From Ryuthela nishihirai (taxonomy: Eukaryota; Arthropoda; Arachnida; Araneae; Heptathelidae), in contig JAWZYU010000020.1 of assembly GCA_038380435.1 (NCBI GenBank), forward strand, positions 40,146,307-40,210,306: DNA of 64,000 nucleotides, in the 5' to 3' direction. This document shows, in pieces, positions 30,470-64,000 of this stretch. Each line of letters opens with the position of its first letter. Within the stretch, counting starts at the first letter, position 1. A program made the translations under genes and the position numbers. The notes beneath the pieces are model-generated. The model saw nothing but the letters and a program-made list of their open reading frames with translations, did no database searches and was not told where the DNA came from.

Positions 30470-30581
30470 GAAACAATACTAGGAACAGTGTAATCACCTT
30501 CAAAATGCCATATAAAAGTTAACTGTAAATGAAAATAGAAGGCACATCATTCCCTTTTGTATAAATTTCTTCGTTTTCATT

Positions 30582-30587
30582 AATAAA
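30582..30587 (+). promoter_or_regulatory. Poly(A) signal of the serine protease gene
   Basis: A canonical AATAAA lies 113 bp after the protease stop codon. It is the first such hexamer downstream in this orientation and a plausible 3' UTR length. Confidence 0.6.
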
Positions 30588-30787
30588 TGTTGAAAATTAA
30601 ATAATTTTGTTATTCATAAATCAGTACATCCAACTTGCAATACTGACAAAAAAAAAAGATTGTCTTCATAACATTTACTATTTGTAATAACTGGTTTACA
30701 AATCAGTAAAAAAATATCGACACACAAAACACACACAATTTTAGAAATCTAAACTATACTTACAATTGACAAAGTCAAGCTAAATAT

Positions 30788-31423
30788 TCAAGGGTCACTC
30801 CAAATGTCCCAGAAACTTTTATGGATCAGTGTTTATTCAATAGTATTGTTAATTGTACAATATATTTAGGACACCCTTCCCACCTCTTTTTATTGCAATT
30901 ACGTTGTCATCTCATAGGTGACATTAATCAAACATGGCATTATCTGGCTACTGTAGCATTAATCTATCTACTGTAGTTACTGTAGCATTATTACATGGCT
31001 ACTGTAGCATTAATCAAACATGGTAGCTTTCATGGACATTAGTCGAAGCAATGTGCTGTTAATGAATTCTTGATGTGTAAAATAGATGTCCTCTGTAGGA
31101 GATATAGAAGTATAGATGTAGAAGGATACTTATGAAAACATCCACAAGTGACTATAGAATGTGTATGGGAGTCAATGCTATTGAACACAGCATAGTTTAT
31201 CAATGGGCCAAGCAGACATCCAAAAAAGATGAGTGTGCTAACCTTCACAATTATCCTCACAATGAAGGCATACAGGCTCTTGTTCTGAGGTGGTGAAATA
31301 CAATGAAAGAATTGAACATGATAGTGATCATGAAGAAAAATAGAATCTTCCAAGATAATTTACCTATCAAATAAATACCGACCTGTAAAAAAATAATGGA
31401 GCATTACTTTTGGAGTGACTCTC
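30788..31423. mobile_element. Possible mariner-like non-autonomous element in the convergent gap
   Basis: Left gggtcactccaaatgt and right acttttggagtgactc are inverted repeats about 636 bp apart. Termini of this type occur in mariner-like elements (inference). The interior has gctactgtagcattaatc repeated near 30945-31020 and a 104-codon minus open frame without a domain that I know. Confidence 0.45.
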
Positions 31424-33213
31424 ATAGGTGTATAGCATTTATGAACTGGATATGTCAGAAGTTAAACTTATTAATTCTGACTTCCATATATATTTTGATT
31501 CTTTACTATCAGATTGTTTCAGAAATTGCATATTTTCAGAATTTTAGAGTACATTTAATTGAAACATAGTACTGCTTAATTCAATCATTAAAGATATTTT
31601 CAACTGAAAATTTATTCAGAAGTGGTTTACAAAGGTATGCTTTTTGAAGAATGGTTGTCTGCAACTATCAGTTTGGCTACTCATGATCCAAGTTATAAAC
31701 ATATATTGACATAATTGTACTAACTTTATTCATGAGCACACATTGCAAGAGCCAGAATCTGGGTTTAATTCCCAGGCCACATCATGAATGTTTGAACTGC
31801 TTAGTTTTTTATATAGTCAGCCTATTCTAGCACAGTGCTCTCCCTAAAAAAAATGAGAGGGGGGGGGGGGCAAACCATTTTCAATGCAGTATAACATTTC
31901 CCTCTCTATTCTACTGGTCTTTAAAAAATTTCTTGAAAAATGCTTAAAATAAAATAGATTTAATAACTTTTGCCACTATTACCCTTACTAGAATTCTGAA
32001 AGGGGGGCACATTGCCCCCTTACCGCCCTTCTTAGATCCAGCCCTCTTGCTAGCATGGTTACTCACCACAAATCTGTTCCACAAAGTGGAAAATGATTTA
32101 CATGTGTGTGATATATTTCAGATAAAGATTAGAACTCCATAAAAATTCTTTACTAATAACATGCAATTTATCCTGAAGAATAATGAAATTTCTAAAGCAT
32201 AGAAAAAAGAATGCTTTACCTGGTTGAGACCTCAACTGATAACATGAAAAATTACCTGCGAATTATTATAGAGTTAACTCACCAGAATATAATAAAGAAA
32301 TATTCACCAGAATATATAATATAAAATATATATAATTATATCTGGCTATAATTAACATTTTTGTAAGTGGCATTTGCCTTCCTGTAGTAGTTGTTAAAGA
32401 AATGTTTAGTCTAGATTATATAAGAAAACCAATAAAGCCAAAGTTAAACTCAAAAATCATTCATAACCAGTAATTCTATGAAAGAGCAGTTGAATTGAAA
32501 CCATCAATCAGGTCACTGGCTCAAGTCCTACTTGTAACATATAATTTTTTCCACATTTACAAATATTAATTTATTTCAGTGAAACTTCTAAAGCTGGTCA
32601 CCTGTTTAAATCGGCTGGGAAAAAAACTATATTTCATACATGTAAACACCCTACAAAAGTTTGCATTTTGATTAAATAGCCAACTTGATAGCTTTAACTA
32701 GTTTGATTTTATCATAGATACGTTCACAGTAGAAATCAAATTCCCATTTGTTTACATGGTTGCACAGTCTGATGATATATATATATACATGATTCTCTGA
32801 AGCATCAATCTGTTTTTAACTTTTTTTTATTATCCAGCTTAACATTAAAATAAAAAGCATGAATGCTTAAAATACAATTTTTTACAACAATATTTATTGC
32901 TACGTTCTATGTTAAAGAAACAAAGTCCAATTAGAATGCCATACAAATGGTGCGAAATCACAGATTTTTGGAGAAAAAACATCAAAAACTTTTCCTGAGA
33001 TACTAAAAGAAATTGAGCAAACTACATTTAGGCCTTATGCATGCTCAAATTTGTATCCTTATATATATATACAAGTGAAAATTATACTATAAAAAAATTT
33101 TAACTTTTGAGTTATTATTTTAAAAGTGTCTACCAAGAAACCGCTATGAAATGTGTTATGCTACATAGTTACACCATATTCAGTCTGACATCTCTTAAAG
33201 TAATTAATAAATT
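31424..33213. other. Intergenic gap between the convergent genes
   Basis: AT-rich. A poly-G run lies at 31860-31870 and a tRNA-like relic (gggtttaattcccag) near 31765. It includes the SDHB 3' UTR at its right end. No coding region seen. Confidence 0.4.
32893..32898 (-). promoter_or_regulatory. Possible SDHB poly(A) signal
   Basis: An AATAAA on the minus strand about 316 bp after the SDHB stop, with a second one about 65 bp further on. In this AT-rich sequence the hexamer is common, so the assignment is weak. Confidence 0.25.
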
Positions 33214-62865
<29,652 letters not shown>

Positions 62866-63449
62866 CTATAACACAAATACAGAGAAGAAAGTTATAAATG
62901 CTTTATTTTAAACACATAATTAAAAAATATATATTAGCATTTATATTATACACTGATTATTTTTCACTTGTGGAACCACAAGAGAAAAAAACTGGGAAAG
63001 ACACCACTAAATCATGTGTAAATATCACCATGTTAGCTCAAACGGTTAGAATAATTGGCATATACACCAACAATAGATGAATACACAGATGGCAGTAGTA
63101 AACAATCCTGCATTCAAACCTGAGTGACAGCTAGATAAATTTTCCCCACTTGCTTACTGTATGATTCAATATCAGCAATTACCTATCATTAAAAACCCAT
63201 GAGAAGGCATGAAAAGATTTCAATTTCCAATGAGTACAGGTGCCATATGACATCACATTACAACTTGAATTAGAATAGAATTATGATAGCCCATTGATGG
63301 CTATCATAATTGTACTAAAACAAAAGGAGAGAAAACACGTGAATAAAAAATTATTAAAATATTTTCCTGAAAATTGGAATTATAAGGGAGAAATATTTAT
63401 ATATGACATTTTCAAGAAGAAACTCAATCATTAATATCTTATTCATGAG
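62866..63449. other. SDHB intron upstream of the first visible exon
   Basis: Contains a short hairpin at 63283-63312 (tatgatagcccatt/gatggctatcata). No exon seen. Confidence 0.4.
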
Positions 63450-63825
63450 TTGGGCTGCTTTACCTCTGATTCATGCTTTATTTGCTCACAATGGGATAAA
63501 TGGCCAGGTCACAAGGACCCAATGGGCTCAGAGAAGGTGGAAGGGGAGAAAGCCCACTAGACAGCTGTAAGAGACATAGCCTCCCATCAAGACCACCCAG
63601 TGTGTTCAACATGCACAGGGTATGGCTCTCTTGCACATGGGGCATTGGTTATTAAAGTCCTATTCAATAAACAATGACCTTTTCCAGCTTATCAGTATCC
63701 CCTTTCTGACGGAGAGGGTTGGGGGTTAATAGACATAAATATCAATGTTGGCACAAGTAGGACTTAAACCTTGGAGCTGCAGATTACAAACTTGGCAAGC
63801 AACCAACTGAGTCACCCTGCCCCTC
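63450..63825 (-). mobile_element. SINE-A, full span, diverged
   Basis: gttgggctgctttacctctg at the left through gggctcagagaagg, cacagggtatggctctcttg and gacttaaaccttggagctgc (B-box relic) to gagtcaccctgcccct at the right. Confidence 0.8.
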
Positions 63826-64000
63826 TTATTTATGATTGTTAAAAAACTGTTTTCACCACTAAAGTGTCATACTGTGCACAGTTCTTTATAAATAAATACT
63901 GCTTACTCAGGATCCTCTCTGAAAAATTTTCTTTCTGATGACACCCACTCAATTGAAATCTTTCCCGGTTTTTTGAAACAGGTTTTATTGTTGAATAGAT
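63826..64000. other. Right edge, no exon supported
   Basis: A minus-strand open stretch at 63906-64000 ends in a GTAAGC donor-like site, but its phase does not join to SDHB exon a. Confidence 0.3.

Noticed and set aside
63906..64000. Minus-strand open stretch ending in a GTAAGC donor-like site, as a possible upstream SDHB exon
   Set aside because: SDHB exon a starts at phase 0, but this stretch would need to end on TGA to be in phase. The encoded text also lacks the conserved I-Y-R-W expected before D-P-D-K.

Overview
This is a eukaryotic nuclear window, almost certainly from an arthropod. An arachnid, probably a spider, is my best guess, but it rests on the repeat style (several tRNA-headed SINE families, DUF4817-type DDE transposons, long TE-filled introns) and not on a diagnostic gene. 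The sequence is visibly AT-rich. Coding exons are short and all carry canonical GT-AG splice sites with consistent phases. There is no bacterial gene organisation.

Two host genes can be reconstructed, and they converge. (1) A secreted chymotrypsin-fold (S1A) serine protease lies on the + strand. Five coding exons at 9600-9813, 15856-15985, 20327-20462, 26281-26414 and 30305-30469 give the activation site, the whole catalytic domain, the stop codon and a poly(A) signal. The signal-peptide exon(s) were not found. (2) The mitochondrial succinate dehydrogenase iron-sulfur subunit (SDHB, complex II) lies on the - strand. Seven exons from 62865 down to 33214 give 238 residues with every Fe-S cysteine present. 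Only the 5' exon(s), encoding the mitochondrial presequence, lie beyond the right edge. The two stop codons are about 2.7 kb apart.

Nearly everything else is mobile or repetitive DNA in the introns and flanks. DNA transposons: three Tc1-like copies (23.5, 35.0, 40.1 kb), a mariner (50.3 kb), two DUF4817/DDE elements (21.7, 27.2 kb), a Tigger/pogo element whose transposase is broken by only two stop codons (56.9-59.5 kb), a non-autonomous piggyBac-like element with TTAA flanks (36.9-39.6 kb), and hAT derivatives with 8-bp target duplications (5.5, 10.4 kb). Non-LTR: an APE/RT LINE with decayed ORFs (45.1-49.1 kb) and a second copy of its 3' end at 1.1 kb. At least five tRNA-derived SINE-like families occur, called SINE-A to SINE-E here. 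SINE-A has roughly 20 copies or fragments and SINE-B about 10.

Layout: 0-9.4 kb, upstream flank with nested repeats, a 269-bp near-identical duplication, a hAT deletion derivative and a 76-bp palindromic satellite. 9.6-30.5 kb, the protease gene with four TE-rich introns. 30.5-33.2 kb, the convergent intergenic gap. 33.2-64 kb, the SDHB gene with introns of 132 bp to about 9.8 kb holding Tc1, piggyBac, LINE, mariner and Tigger elements. The most unusual structures are the Tigger element with an internal 55-bp minisatellite, a run of three foldback MITEs sharing TA junctions at 16.4-17.0 kb, a perfect 51-bp-arm hairpin at 19.8 kb, the hAT deletion derivative, and a protease specificity pocket that departs from both trypsin and chymotrypsin. 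I saw no evidence of a wholly new multi-gene system.
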